From Agreia sp. Leaf210 (lineage in GTDB: Bacteria > Actinomycetota > Actinomycetes > Actinomycetales > Microbacteriaceae), in assembly GCF_001421485.1 (NCBI RefSeq), contig NZ_LMKK01000004.1:124001-188000 (forward strand): a stretch of DNA of 64,000 bases. Direction: 5' to 3'. Made by a program: the position numbers and the translations under genes. This document shows positions 17,432 to 24,512 of this stretch, one piece after another (position 1 is the first letter of the stretch; every line of letters starts with the position of its first letter). The notes beneath the pieces are model-generated. The model was not told the DNA's origin. It made no database searches and saw only the letters and a list, made by a program, of their open reading frames with translations.

Positions 17432-17848
17432 CTAGGCGATCGCGCGATACGAACGCGTGAAATCAGCAGCCAGTTCTTTGTAAAGTTCCGCTCCTCCAGG
17501 GAGGTCCTCTAAGTAGAGATCTGCGTCGGCTTTAGCTATTTTGAGTCTCATGTGCTGATACGTAGGATTATCCAAGCTGATCAAATCTCGCTGGACCGCC
17601 TGCGTAATTCCCTCACGTACTTCGGGCGCATCTTGGTGAAGTTCATCTTGCGTTAGCCAAAAGCGAAGCTTTACGTCGGTGCCCTCAATTCGCCTTTCGA
17701 GTGCGTTGAAAACCTCGATCACCGCCGAGTAAAACTCCGAACCGCGAATTGACACTACTCGGACATTATTCGCTGCAAGGCCGGCAAGGAAGCCGGTCAT
17801 GAAGTCGTTAAGCGTGATCCGAATCGGTGTCGAAAGCACTGCGCCCAT
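17432..17848 (-). CDS. Small partner protein of the HD-PRTase operon, 138 aa
   Basis: ATG at 17846-17848 follows GGAGG about ten bases upstream. The product (MGAVLSTPIRITLNDFMTGF...) is soluble and mixed alpha/beta, with no recognised motif. The stretch IEVFNALERRIEGTDVKLRFWLTQDELH is strongly amphipathic. It ends 14 bp before the 894-aa gene, so the two are almost certainly co-transcribed. It may be a sensor, an inhibitor or a subunit of the fusion enzyme; nothing in the sequence decides this. It has the same AT-rich character as its neighbours. Confidence 0.65.
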   Translation of the reverse strand: MGAVLSTPIRITLNDFMTGFLAGLAANNVRVVSIRGSEFYSAVIEVFNALERRIEGTDVKLRFWLTQDELHQDAPEVREGITQAVQRDLISLDNPTYQHMRLKIAKADADLYLEDLPGGAELYKELAADFTRSYRAIA

Positions 17849-18047
17849 CCTGTATACCCTCCGCTAGCTGGTCGCCCAAAGCGCCCTCGCATTTGACTCC
17901 AGCTCAATCGATCAAATATAGCCGAAGCCGCCGACGCGCGCTCGAAGCGAACCTCAAGCCGGTCTGGCGAACAACCTGAATCACTATTCATTCTCGCATT
18001 TAAAACGAAAGCTGTCTTTGTTTGACCATCCGTGAGATATTCGTGTC
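17849..18047. promoter_or_regulatory. Divergent promoter region between the HD-PRTase operon and its MerR-like regulator
   Basis: 199 AT-rich bases separate the two start codons. TTTGACC near 18022 and ATATTC near 18038 are too close together to form a normal promoter pair, so no -35/-10 set is called. No long dyad was found. Confidence 0.4.
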
Positions 18048-18590
18048 GTGCATTCGAAGGAGCGACTCACGGCAGCGCTGACAACAGCGCAAGTCGTTGC
18101 GCTCGCTCAAGTGCACCCGTCGACTCTCAACTACTGGATTAGTAAGAATCTCTGCCAACCGAGCGTGATCGGTCCGTCCGGGCAGCGCGCGACTCGCTAC
18201 TGGTCTGTGGAAGATCTAGTGACTGTCAAGGCTGTAAAAGCGCTGCGTGAAGTCGGTTGCTCGCTCCAGAACATACGGAAGGCTAAGGGGCTGCTCAATA
18301 GACATCCTCAGACCCTTGCCTCTGCGACCCTCTATTACAACGGCCGCGATATATGGCTAATTGATGACGCGACCGACTCCATAGTGAGTGTCCTCGAACA
18401 AGCGGGGCAAGCAATATTTTCGGAGACATTGTTGATGATGACGCTGCCCTTACGTCTGTGGATTAGGAACGCGGAGAAGAATGCGCAACTCGTCGACGCC
18501 ACGGAGATTGAAACTGCTCGTCGAAGAAGACGAATTGCGCGGCAATCTTCACGGGATGGCCGACTGCATCTTGAAGAGTCGACTGCGTGA
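18048..18590 (+). CDS. MerR-like transcriptional regulator of the HD-PRTase locus
   Basis: 180 residues from GTG 18048. The N-terminal 75 residues form a MerR-type winged helix: LTTAQVVALAQVHPSTLNYWISKNL (HTH), then RYWSVEDLVTVKAVKALREVGCSLQNIRKA (second helix pair). The C-terminal part (ATLYYNGRDIWLIDDATDSIVSVLEQAGQAIF) resembles the DUF433-type tail of some antitoxin-like MerR proteins. There are no clustered Cys residues for metal sensing. It is divergent from the HD-PRTase operon and is the obvious candidate to control it. An alternative view is a standalone one-component regulator left over from a larger element. Confidence 0.7.
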   Translation: MHSKERLTAALTTAQVVALAQVHPSTLNYWISKNLCQPSVIGPSGQRATRYWSVEDLVTVKAVKALREVGCSLQNIRKAKGLLNRHPQTLASATLYYNGRDIWLIDDATDSIVSVLEQAGQAIFSETLLMMTLPLRLWIRNAEKNAQLVDATEIETARRRRRIARQSSRDGRLHLEESTA

Positions 18591-18651
18591 AATAGGCGCG
18601 GACAATCATGTCTCGCATCGACAACAATCAAGCCCCCACCACCGGCTCCGC

Positions 18652-18885
18652 TAGCCGAGCCTTACCAAACGGGCGGGCGAGAGGTTTGCCGCAAAACTGG
18701 ATGTCAACGCTGACGAGACCACCTCAGAGCGCTCCAAGAGGTATCGCCACAGAGACGTAGTGGGTTGTTTCCTGGGGCGTCTCGTCGCCTCAGGCGATCC
18801 GAGCTGCCGACTATCTGACCCTCGGATCGGCCCCTTCTGCCGCCAGTTCATCGACCCGCACCCAGTCGACCAATTGCCCGCATAA
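18652..18885 (+). pseudogene. Possible remnant of an unidentified gene
   Basis: A 77-codon open frame without a usable start reads ..LTKRAGERFAAKLDVNADE, then ERSKRYRHRDVVGCFLGRLV. It has natural-looking composition, opens directly after a TAG and ends at TAA 18883-18885. It may be the tail of a gene lost when the adjacent island or decayed genes were rearranged. Family unknown. Confidence 0.3.
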
Positions 18886-18933
18886 GTCAGTGCCGGTATC
18901 CGGCTCGTAACCGGCGTCTACTTGAGGCCGACG

Positions 18934-19314
18934 TCACGGATACAGCCCCGCCCGGAAGGTGAACGTCACCAGCTGCGCCCGGTCCCTTGCTCCGACCTTC
19001 GTCATCGCGCGCACAGCGTGGGTCTTCACCGTGAACGGTGACACCGACATCTGAGCCGCGATCTCGTGGTTGTCGAGCCCGCTGGCGACAGCCACAACGA
19101 CATCGCGCTCCCGCGGAGTTAGCTTCGACCCCGCCGATCCCGGGCATCCGAATATCCATCAACACCAGATCCACAGCGTTGTCCCGCAGAAACGCCGGCA
19201 CCTGCAGCCCGTCAGACAGGTCGCCGACGACCACGAACGTCGGATCGAGCAGCAGCATCGACCGGATTCCGCCCGCATGTCTTCTTGGTCGTCGACGATC
19301 AGAATGTTCGTCAT
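18934..19314 (-). pseudogene. Broken LuxR-type response regulator
   Basis: Pieces of one protein occur in different frames. MTNILIVDDQEDMRA starts at the ATG of 19312-19314. After a frameshift comes LLLDPTFVVVGDLSDG...DLVLMDIRMPGIGGVE. Then, past an internal deletion, the LuxR helix-turn-helix appears (LTPRERDVVVAVASGLDNHEIAAQMSVS...VKTHAVRAMTKVGARDRAQLV), ending at TGA 18934. Most of the receiver's second half and the linker are gone. It overlaps the histidine-kinase remnant by ATGA, as intact pairs do. Confidence 0.8.
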
Positions 19315-19488
19315 GCGAGCTGCGCTCCTACCGGGCTGAGCATGGCGCTGACGCGAAAGACGTCGTCAGCAGCAGACACAGAGAGCGTGCCGCCGCACGA
19401 CTCCAAGCGCTTCTCATCCCGACCAGCCCGAGGCCCCTGCCGGCAACGGCACCGCGCAGCGTGTGGCTGATCCGATTCTCCACACTTC
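19311..19488 (-). pseudogene. C-terminal remnant of a histidine kinase
   Basis: The ATP-binding G2 box and the end of a NarL-type kinase are readable: NRISHTLRGAVAGRGLGLVGM in one frame and, after a one-base shift near 19420, KRLESCGGTLSVSAADDVFRVSAMLSP. Everything upstream has been lost and is replaced by a piece of a TetR gene on the other strand. It formed a two-component pair with the broken response regulator. Confidence 0.75.
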
Positions 19489-19764
19489 ATGCAAGACCCG
19501 TTGTTCGAGAAGGTCACGGCGCGAACCACGCCGGCCTTGCCGCAGACCTCGCTCTTGCGCGACTCTCTAATCACGAGCCTGGGCGAACTGATGACCCGAG
19601 CCGTGGCATCCGGCCGTCTGCGACCCGACGTCTCAGCGCCAGACGTCGTGTTGCTGCTCTGCGGCATTGCTCACGCCGCCCGCGCGACGAACACGGCGCC
19701 AGACAGCCCGCAAAGTCGCCTTCTTCTGCGAGTCACGCTCGCTGGGCTGCGCGCCCGCGGCTAA
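19489..19764 (+). pseudogene. C-terminal fragment of a TetR-family regulator
   Basis: The 91-codon frame (LFEKVTARTTPALPQTSLLRDSL...LMTRAVASGRLRPDVSAPDVVLLLCG) matches the ligand-binding C-terminus of TetR proteins, with the familiar A.a.G.lRpDv..eDv block. No DNA-binding domain is present, because the sequence upstream belongs to the kinase remnant on the other strand. The ATG at 19489 is probably fortuitous. Confidence 0.7.
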
Positions 19765-19829
19765 CCGTACGGCGGCCTCGTGCTGCGCTGCACGCGACCG
19801 CCGTTCGTGACCCAGACTCGGAGGCTCGA

Positions 19830-20489
19830 CTAGGCGGCCCGCTGCTCGAGGGCACGGGCGAGCGAGCGCCCATGCCGGGCGGCCTGATCTTCGGCGAGCT
19901 GCTTCAATTCGTCAGCCATCTCGGTGAACTGGTCGAGGGCGGGGTTCACGCCGACGAGGGTGAACTCGCGCGTCACGACCTCGACGTCGAGCAGCCAGAC
20001 CTCTTCGAGGATGCGTCGCATCCAGGCGGTGGCGTGATCCCAGCCCTCCTTGGGCGTGCCGGCGGAGTAGTTGCCGCCCTGCACCGTCACGAGCACGGCC
20101 GGCTTGCCCTCGGTTGCCGGAGTGGCGCCGGGTGCCATGCGTGGGTCGGTCAACACGAGGTCGACATACGACTTGAAGTGCTGCGAGACCCCGAAGTTGT
20201 AGAGCGGCACGGCGAACAGCAGGGCATCGGCCCCGGCCAGTTCGTCGGTCAGCTCGCGCGCCAGCTCGGCCGCGGCCGACTGCGCCGACGTGCGCTCAGA
20301 CTCGGGCGTCATCGATGCGCCGACGGCGTCAGACCAGGCGGTTGCCGGCAACGGTTCGGTGCCGATGTGCCGACGGGTGATCGCGGAATCCGGGTGGGTG
20401 GAACTCCACTCTGCCTCGACGATGTCGCCGAGGGCGCGACTGGTGGAACCCTCGGTACGAATACTGGCATCCAGGCGGAACAGTGACAT
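19830..20489 (-). CDS. FMN-dependent NADH:quinone oxidoreductase / azoreductase
   Basis: 219 residues of the flavodoxin-like AzoR family: LFRLDASIRTEGSTSRALGD (phosphate-binding loop S..S.S), FAVPLYNFGVSQHFKSYVDLV (FMN and substrate contact) and VQGGNYSAGTPKEGWDHATAWMRRIL. It should reduce quinones or azo compounds with NAD(P)H in the cytosol. It is divergent from an HxlR regulator, and two GTTAC/GTAAC palindromes lie in the shared promoter. This matches the known YodB/AzoR1 type of quinone-stress control in Bacillus. Confidence 0.88.
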   Translation of the reverse strand: MSLFRLDASIRTEGSTSRALGDIVEAEWSSTHPDSAITRRHIGTEPLPATAWSDAVGASMTPESERTSAQSAAAELARELTDELAGADALLFAVPLYNFGVSQHFKSYVDLVLTDPRMAPGATPATEGKPAVLVTVQGGNYSAGTPKEGWDHATAWMRRILEEVWLLDVEVVTREFTLVGVNPALDQFTEMADELKQLAEDQAARHGRSLARALEQRAA

Positions 20490-20530
20490 AACACTCCTTG
20501 TAATCGATCCCGATCGACGACCGGGCTTAT

Positions 20531-20547
20531 AGTTACGATTGGTAACT
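20531..20547. promoter_or_regulatory. Probable HxlR operator 1
   Basis: AGTTAC and GTAACT are exact inverted halves around five bases. The site lies 42 bp upstream of the azoreductase start, on the promoter-proximal side. Confidence 0.6.
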
Positions 20548-20584
20548 CTGCACGCCGGGCTCCCGTTACCGCAAACGATCCCCC

Positions 20585-20600
20585 GTTACCCGGCGGTAAC
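20585..20600. promoter_or_regulatory. Probable HxlR operator 2
   Basis: GTTACC-CGGC-GGTAAC is a perfect palindrome ending 13 bp before the hxlR ATG. It shares the half-site of operator 1. A single GTTACC half lies between them near 20575. Confidence 0.6.
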
Positions 20601-20613
20601 CGAGAGAGAGCGA

Positions 20614-21042
20614 ATGGCACAGCACGCGGCCGTCGACGCCCTGCAGGCACGGCTTCTCGAGACCATGCCCACCATGGCCGAGCTGTGCACCAGCCAGGAT
20701 CCCGAGATCTTTCGGTCACTTCTCTCTCGCATCGGAGACAAGTGGACCCTGTTGGTGATCGGGGTACTCGGCGATGAGCGACGCCGGTTCACAGAATTGT
20801 CCGAGACCATCCCGGGTATCTCGCGCCGGATGCTCACGGTCACCCTGCGTGCGCTCGAGCGCGATGGTCTCGTGGCGCGGACGGTCTACGCGGAGGTGCC
20901 GCCGCGGGTCGAATACGAGCTCACCGCTCTCGGCCAGTCCCTCCAAAAGGTGGCCCTCACGATGGGCGGCTGGGTGAGCGAACACCAGCACACCATCGTC
21001 GACAACCGGCGACACTTTGATGGCGACCCGGTGGCGCGCTAG
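20614..21042 (+). CDS. HxlR-family transcriptional regulator
   Basis: I chose the ATG at 20614 (MAQHAAVDALQ..., 142 aa) rather than the upstream TTG at 20539, because the longer form would place both operators inside the gene. The HxlR winged helix is plain: IGDKWTLLVIGVLGDERRRFTELSETIPGISRRMLTVTLRALERDGLVAR, with the wing YAEVPPRVEYELTALGQSL. The protein has one cysteine (Cys25), just before the HTH, which would suit thiol-based sensing of quinones or electrophiles as in YodB. It probably represses itself and the divergent azoreductase. Confidence 0.85.
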   Translation: MAQHAAVDALQARLLETMPTMAELCTSQDPEIFRSLLSRIGDKWTLLVIGVLGDERRRFTELSETIPGISRRMLTVTLRALERDGLVARTVYAEVPPRVEYELTALGQSLQKVALTMGGWVSEHQHTIVDNRRHFDGDPVAR

Positions 21043-21335
21043 GCGGTCGCCGTTCGGATGCGCACCTCGCGTTCCATGCGCTTCTCGTGCCGCTCCCGGC
21101 CCTTCGACGCCTCGAGTTCCCGGCTCTTCGGAGGAGCATTCGTCACCAGGCCGTCGAGCAGTCGCCGCGTTGCGTCTGCGATCTCGTCGATGGCCCGGTC
21201 GAACGCCTCGGTGTTCGCCCGGGAGGGGTGGGTGGATCCGCTGACCTTGCGCACGAATTGCAGCGCAGCCTCGCGCACCTCGTCGTCGTTGGTCGGGGGC
21301 TCGAAATTGTGGAGTACTCGGATGTTCCTGCACAT
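21039..21335 (-). CDS. DUF2277 family protein
   Basis: 98 residues starting MCRNIRVLHNFEPPTNDDEV at the ATG of 21333-21335. The whole length matches the small DUF2277 family: MCRNIrtLhNFePPat..Ev..AAlQfVRKvSG...PS.aN..AFd.Ai..Ia.at..LL..L.T.apPk. Function is unknown; the family is cytosolic and widespread in actinobacteria. Its TAG shares the four bases CTAG with the TAG of hxlR on the other strand, so the two genes are fused tail to tail. Confidence 0.85.
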   Translation of the reverse strand: MCRNIRVLHNFEPPTNDDEVREAALQFVRKVSGSTHPSRANTEAFDRAIDEIADATRRLLDGLVTNAPPKSRELEASKGRERHEKRMEREVRIRTATA

Positions 21336-21403
21336 GCGAGCGAGATTACTCCTCAGCGCGAGCGACTTCGAGGGGTTCCCACGACAGTGGGCGCAGTGAT
21401 CGA

Positions 21404-21802
21404 TTACCGGCGGAGAGCCGCTCGAATGGTGAACGGCCCGCGCACCGAGCCTGGGTCGACGGCACGACCGTTCTGAACGATCTCGACCTCGCCGCCGTGC
21501 GCCAGCCGTCGAGCCGCGCGGCGGGCGGGTTCGTAGACTGGTTGCCAGTCGTCGGGCGCCGCTGTTCGCGCCACGAGCTCTGGGGTAACGGGCGCATCCT
21601 GAGCCTCGGAAACAAGTCTCACGATGGTGGCCTCGAGCCGCCGGTCGGTCTCGTTCACGCCACGGCGCCGACAGGCGTCGGAGCAGTACTTCACCTCGGC
21701 CCAGTTCTGGGCCCACTTTGCTCTCCATTGCATCGGTCGACCGCAGGATGCGCACACCTTCTCGTGTGGCTCGTTCTGCGGGGCGGACTGACGGTGCGGC
21801 AC
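21404..21802 (-). CDS. DUF2256 and DUF3253 domain protein
   Basis: The N-terminal 50 residues hold a zinc-ribbon-like DUF2256: KVCASCGRPMQWRAKWAQNWAEVKYCSDACRR, with two C-x2/4-C pairs. The rest is a DUF3253 winged-helix-like region (TIVRLVSEAQDAPVTPELVARTAAPDDWQPVYEPARRAARRLAHGGEVEIVQNGR). The combination is a known fused form. Nucleic-acid binding is plausible but unproven. It lies 68 bp upstream of the DUF2277 gene on the same strand. Confidence 0.85.
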   Translation of the reverse strand: MPHRQSAPQNEPHEKVCASCGRPMQWRAKWAQNWAEVKYCSDACRRRGVNETDRRLEATIVRLVSEAQDAPVTPELVARTAAPDDWQPVYEPARRAARRLAHGGEVEIVQNGRAVDPGSVRGPFTIRAALRR

Positions 21803-21842
21803 GTTTCTATTGTGTCAACCAGAGCGTCGCCGCCGTCGCGAA

Positions 21843-22322
21843 CTAAACGGGGTCGACTGCTGTCAGCGCGCGGAACGTGTCGTGCAACTTCCAGAACTGC
21901 GAGATCGGCAGTGGGTCACCCTCGACGGCGGCTTCGAGAAACGTCAGATGGGTCATCCATCCCGCCTCGTACGACTTCTCGAGAGAGCCGAGTTGCGAGT
22001 GAACGAGGTGCAACTGCGTGCCGTCGTCTGCGCTCTCGAGAGTGATGGACAGCCGTGAGGGCGCCTCGTTCGGAAACTCCCACGTCAGCTGCAGTCGATG
22101 CGGTTCCGCAGCTTCGAGAATGTCGCTTCGAGACAGGGTGTCCTCACCGTGGTCCACCACGAGAAGGCCACCCTCCCTGATGTCGCACTCGACCGCAGCG
22201 CCCAGCCATTGAGGGAGCAATGCCGGGTCGGTCCACGACGACCACACGCGTTCGGGCGGCGCCTCGAGCGACCAGGCCAGGGAGACGACACCGCCAGAGC
22301 CCGTCGAGGAGGAGAGGGGCAT
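21843..22322 (-). CDS. SRPBCC (AHSA1-like) domain protein
   Basis: 159 residues forming one helix-grip domain: VSLAWSLEAPPERVWSSWTDPALLPQWLG at the N-terminus, a middle of strands, and SYEAGWMTHLTFLEAAVEG in the long C-terminal helix. START/Bet v1-like proteins of the AHSA1/CalC group bind hydrophobic ligands. No ligand can be inferred, and the neighbours are unrelated small genes. Confidence 0.82.
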   Translation of the reverse strand: MPLSSSTGSGGVVSLAWSLEAPPERVWSSWTDPALLPQWLGAAVECDIREGGLLVVDHGEDTLSRSDILEAAEPHRLQLTWEFPNEAPSRLSITLESADDGTQLHLVHSQLGSLEKSYEAGWMTHLTFLEAAVEGDPLPISQFWKLHDTFRALTAVDPV

Positions 22323-22373
22323 CGCGCATCCGTTCTCTCGATGGTCAACACGGCCGACGCTATCAGCCCCCGC

Positions 22374-22895
22374 CTACAGACCCGCCTGAAGCAACCGGAT
22401 GTTCTCGCCGAGAACTCCCGTCGCCAAGAGTCCGGCGCCGAGCGGGCCCGACGAATCCGTGCCGAGCAGAGGCAGCAACCGCAGCGCTTCGCGCACCGGC
22501 TCGCTCATGTGCTCGAGCTGCCAGGCGATCTCAGCTGCACCACCGGTATCCGGGTCAGCAAGGCCGGCAGCCTTCGCGGCGTAGGCGGCCGCGCCGAGCG
22601 CGTGTGCGCCCATGTGGGCGACACCGGATGCCTGTCCGGCCGACCACGCTGCGGCTTTCGCCGCGGGCGAGTTCACCACCTGCGCCGCGCGGTTGGCCAC
22701 GAAGCGACGCCGGATCTCGCCGGCCGCATCCAGCTCACCGCGAGCGAATGCGCGCGCCCGGGCAATCGCATCCCGCGGCCGGTCATCGTCGGGCGCCTCC
22801 GCCTCGAACAGGGGCAGCACGCGCTCGGCGCAGTCCGCGGCCCAGGCAGCAACGAGTCGGCGATCGCCCTCACTGAGCGACTGGGGAGAAGGCAT
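22374..22895 (-). CDS. Imm5-like putative immunity protein
   Basis: I start at the Met of MPSPQSLSEGDRR (22895); a longer form from 22931 is possible. The helical repeat-like sequence RLVAAWAADCAERVLPLFEAEAPDDDRPRDAIARARAFARGE, then AGQASGVAHMGAHALGAAAYAAKAAG, matches the Imm-5-like putative immunity domain. Proteins of this family are predicted to neutralise polymorphic toxins, but this one stands without a toxin gene and may have another role. Confidence 0.7.
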   Translation of the reverse strand: MPSPQSLSEGDRRLVAAWAADCAERVLPLFEAEAPDDDRPRDAIARARAFARGELDAAGEIRRRFVANRAAQVVNSPAAKAAAWSAGQASGVAHMGAHALGAAAYAAKAAGLADPDTGGAAEIAWQLEHMSEPVREALRLLPLLGTDSSGPLGAGLLATGVLGENIRLLQAGL

Positions 22896-22946
22896 GCCAG
22901 CACTGTTGCACATCGCAGCCGTCGACGGCACGATCGAGTTGCCGAC

Positions 22947-23807
22947 CTAGCTGTAGCGGTAGAACCCCTCACCCGTCGCGACGCCCAGCTTGCCCTGGTC
23001 GATGAAGTTCGTCTTCAGGTACGCGGCCCATGCTTGCGAGCCCGGCTCCGGGTTCGCCGATGCGATGTTGTACGCGGTCGTGAGGCCGACGACGTCGTAG
23101 ATCTGGAACGGTCCGACGGGCGCTCCCGTGCCGATGCGCCAGGTCTTGTCGACGGTCTCCGGGTCAGCGATGCCCTGCAGCACGAGACCGGCCGCGGCAT
23201 TGAGCAGCGGCACCAGCAGCGAGTTGAGAACGTAGCCCGCCTTCTCTTTCTTCAGCTCGATGGGCACCAGGCCGCTGCGTTCGGCGAAGTCGACCACCGA
23301 GCGGTAGACATCGGGGTCTGTATCGATCGTGCCCATGATCTCGGCCGTGTTCTGGCGCCAGACCTGGTTGGCGTAATGCAGCGCGAGAAAGCGGTCGGCG
23401 CGCCCGGTGAACTCCTTGATGTCACTCGGCAGCAGCGTCGAGGAGTTGGTGGCGAAGATCGTCTTCTGCGGCGCCGCCTCGGCCAGCTGCTGGTAGAGGT
23501 TGCGCTTGATGTCGATGCTCTCGGGCGCCGCCTCGATCACCAGGTCGGCATCGGCCACAGCCTCGGCCATGTCGCTCGAATACCGGATGCCGTTGGCCGC
23601 CGCCTCGGTCGACTCGGCCGTGGCTCCGGCCACCTTGTCAGACACATACACCGGCGCCAGCTGGGCGATGCGGGTGCGGGCGTGCTCGAGCGCGTCGTCG
23701 GACACGTCGTAGGCGGTCACGGCAAACCCGTGGAAGGCGGCCTGGTACGCGATCTGCGATCCGAGCACTCCGGTGCCGATGACAGTGACGTTCTGGATGG
23801 GTTGCAT
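22947..23807 (-). CDS. 3-hydroxyacyl-CoA dehydrogenase (3-hydroxybutyryl-CoA type)
   Basis: 286 residues from the ATG at 23805-23807, preceded by AAGGAG at 23815-23820. The N-terminal Rossmann motif is VTVIGTGVLGSQIAYQAAFHG. ATNSSTLLPSDI and FLALHYANQVW cover the catalytic Ser/His region (H of ALHYAN), and the C-terminal domain holds EKAGYVLNSLLVPLLNAA. It oxidises (S)-3-hydroxyacyl-CoA with NAD. It is 14 bp downstream of a TetR gene and probably co-transcribed with it. The divergent monooxygenase-hydrolase suggests a shared catabolic route for ketones or long-chain acids. Confidence 0.87.
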   Translation of the reverse strand: MQPIQNVTVIGTGVLGSQIAYQAAFHGFAVTAYDVSDDALEHARTRIAQLAPVYVSDKVAGATAESTEAAANGIRYSSDMAEAVADADLVIEAAPESIDIKRNLYQQLAEAAPQKTIFATNSSTLLPSDIKEFTGRADRFLALHYANQVWRQNTAEIMGTIDTDPDVYRSVVDFAERSGLVPIELKKEKAGYVLNSLLVPLLNAAAGLVLQGIADPETVDKTWRIGTGAPVGPFQIYDVVGLTTAYNIASANPEPGSQAWAAYLKTNFIDQGKLGVATGEGFYRYS

Positions 23808-23821
23808 GGTGGTGCTCCTTG

Positions 23822-24451
23822 CTAATGAGAGGTAGGAATGACGCCGTAGATGCTGCGCACCCACACGTCGACGAGAACGTCGAGCTCGGCGCCGCCGGCG
23901 ACAGCCGGATGCTCGCCGGTCGCCGCAGCGAGCAGCACGCGTTCGTTCATGAGATTGAGGGCTGCGGCGAGATCACGAGCATGGATGCCCTGTGGGGCGG
24001 CCCCGCGGGCCCGCTCGGCCTCGATGACCTCGGCCGTGTAGTCGACCCAGCTGAGCATCGAGCGCGACCACAGATCGTGCACCTCGGCGTTGCGCGAGCG
24101 CACGGCCATGGCGGCGGTTGCGACAGCGCGGTGCTCGGAGAAGACCTCGACGAACGCCGCGATCGATCGACGCCAGGCCGAGGCAGTGTCGGCATCGAAC
24201 TCGCGCGACAGTGCTGCGACGCGAGCCTCGACCTGCCGGATCACCCGGTCGAGCAACGCGAGCAGCACCGCCTCTTTCGAGGCGAAGTAGAAGTAGAAGG
24301 TCGGGCGAGAGATGCCGGCGCCCTTGGCCAGCTCGTCGATCGAGAGGCTGTCGAAGTCGCGCGACTGCAGCAGCGCCTCGGTGGTGACGAGGATCGCCTC
24401 CTGCCGGTCGTCGCCGGAGGGGCGGGATACGCGTCGCGATCGTTCGGCCAT
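23822..24451 (-). CDS. TetR-family regulator (EthR-like position)
   Basis: 209 residues. The TetR helix-turn-helix is RQEAILVTTEALLQSRDFDSLSIDELAKGAGISRPTFYFYFASKEAVLLALLDRV. The C-terminal ligand domain resembles EthR-type repressors (TASAWRRSIAAFVEVFSEHRAVATAA). The gene lies back to back with a Baeyer-Villiger-like monooxygenase, just as ethR does with ethA, and a 37-bp dyad fills the short gap. It is likely to repress both transcripts until a ketone or ester effector binds. Confidence 0.87.
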   Translation of the reverse strand: MAERSRRVSRPSGDDRQEAILVTTEALLQSRDFDSLSIDELAKGAGISRPTFYFYFASKEAVLLALLDRVIRQVEARVAALSREFDADTASAWRRSIAAFVEVFSEHRAVATAAMAVRSRNAEVHDLWSRSMLSWVDYTAEVIEAERARGAAPQGIHARDLAAALNLMNERVLLAAATGEHPAVAGGAELDVLVDVWVRSIYGVIPTSH

Positions 24452-24471
24452 GACTCCACGCTAGCAGTTCT

Positions 24472-24508
24472 CTCGACAGGGTGTCGATTAACTCGACACA
24501 CTGTCGAG
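24472..24508. promoter_or_regulatory. TetR operator: 37-bp dyad at the divergent promoter
   Basis: A 16-base arm CTCGACAGGGTGTCGA, five bases, and TCGACACACTGTCGAG form a palindrome with one mismatch. Each arm is itself built from CGACA/TGTCG halves, suggesting two TetR dimers, as for EthR. It ends four bases before the possible GTG start of the monooxygenase. Confidence 0.75.
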
Positions 24509-24512
24509 TATT

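Noticed and set aside
12213-18600. Search for direct repeats or a tRNA that would mark island attachment sites
   Set aside because: No tRNA, integrase or matching end repeats could be found by eye.
22374-22895. Toxin-immunity locus around the Imm5-like gene
   Set aside because: No toxin, secretion or repeat-rich gene is adjacent, so only the family name is reported.
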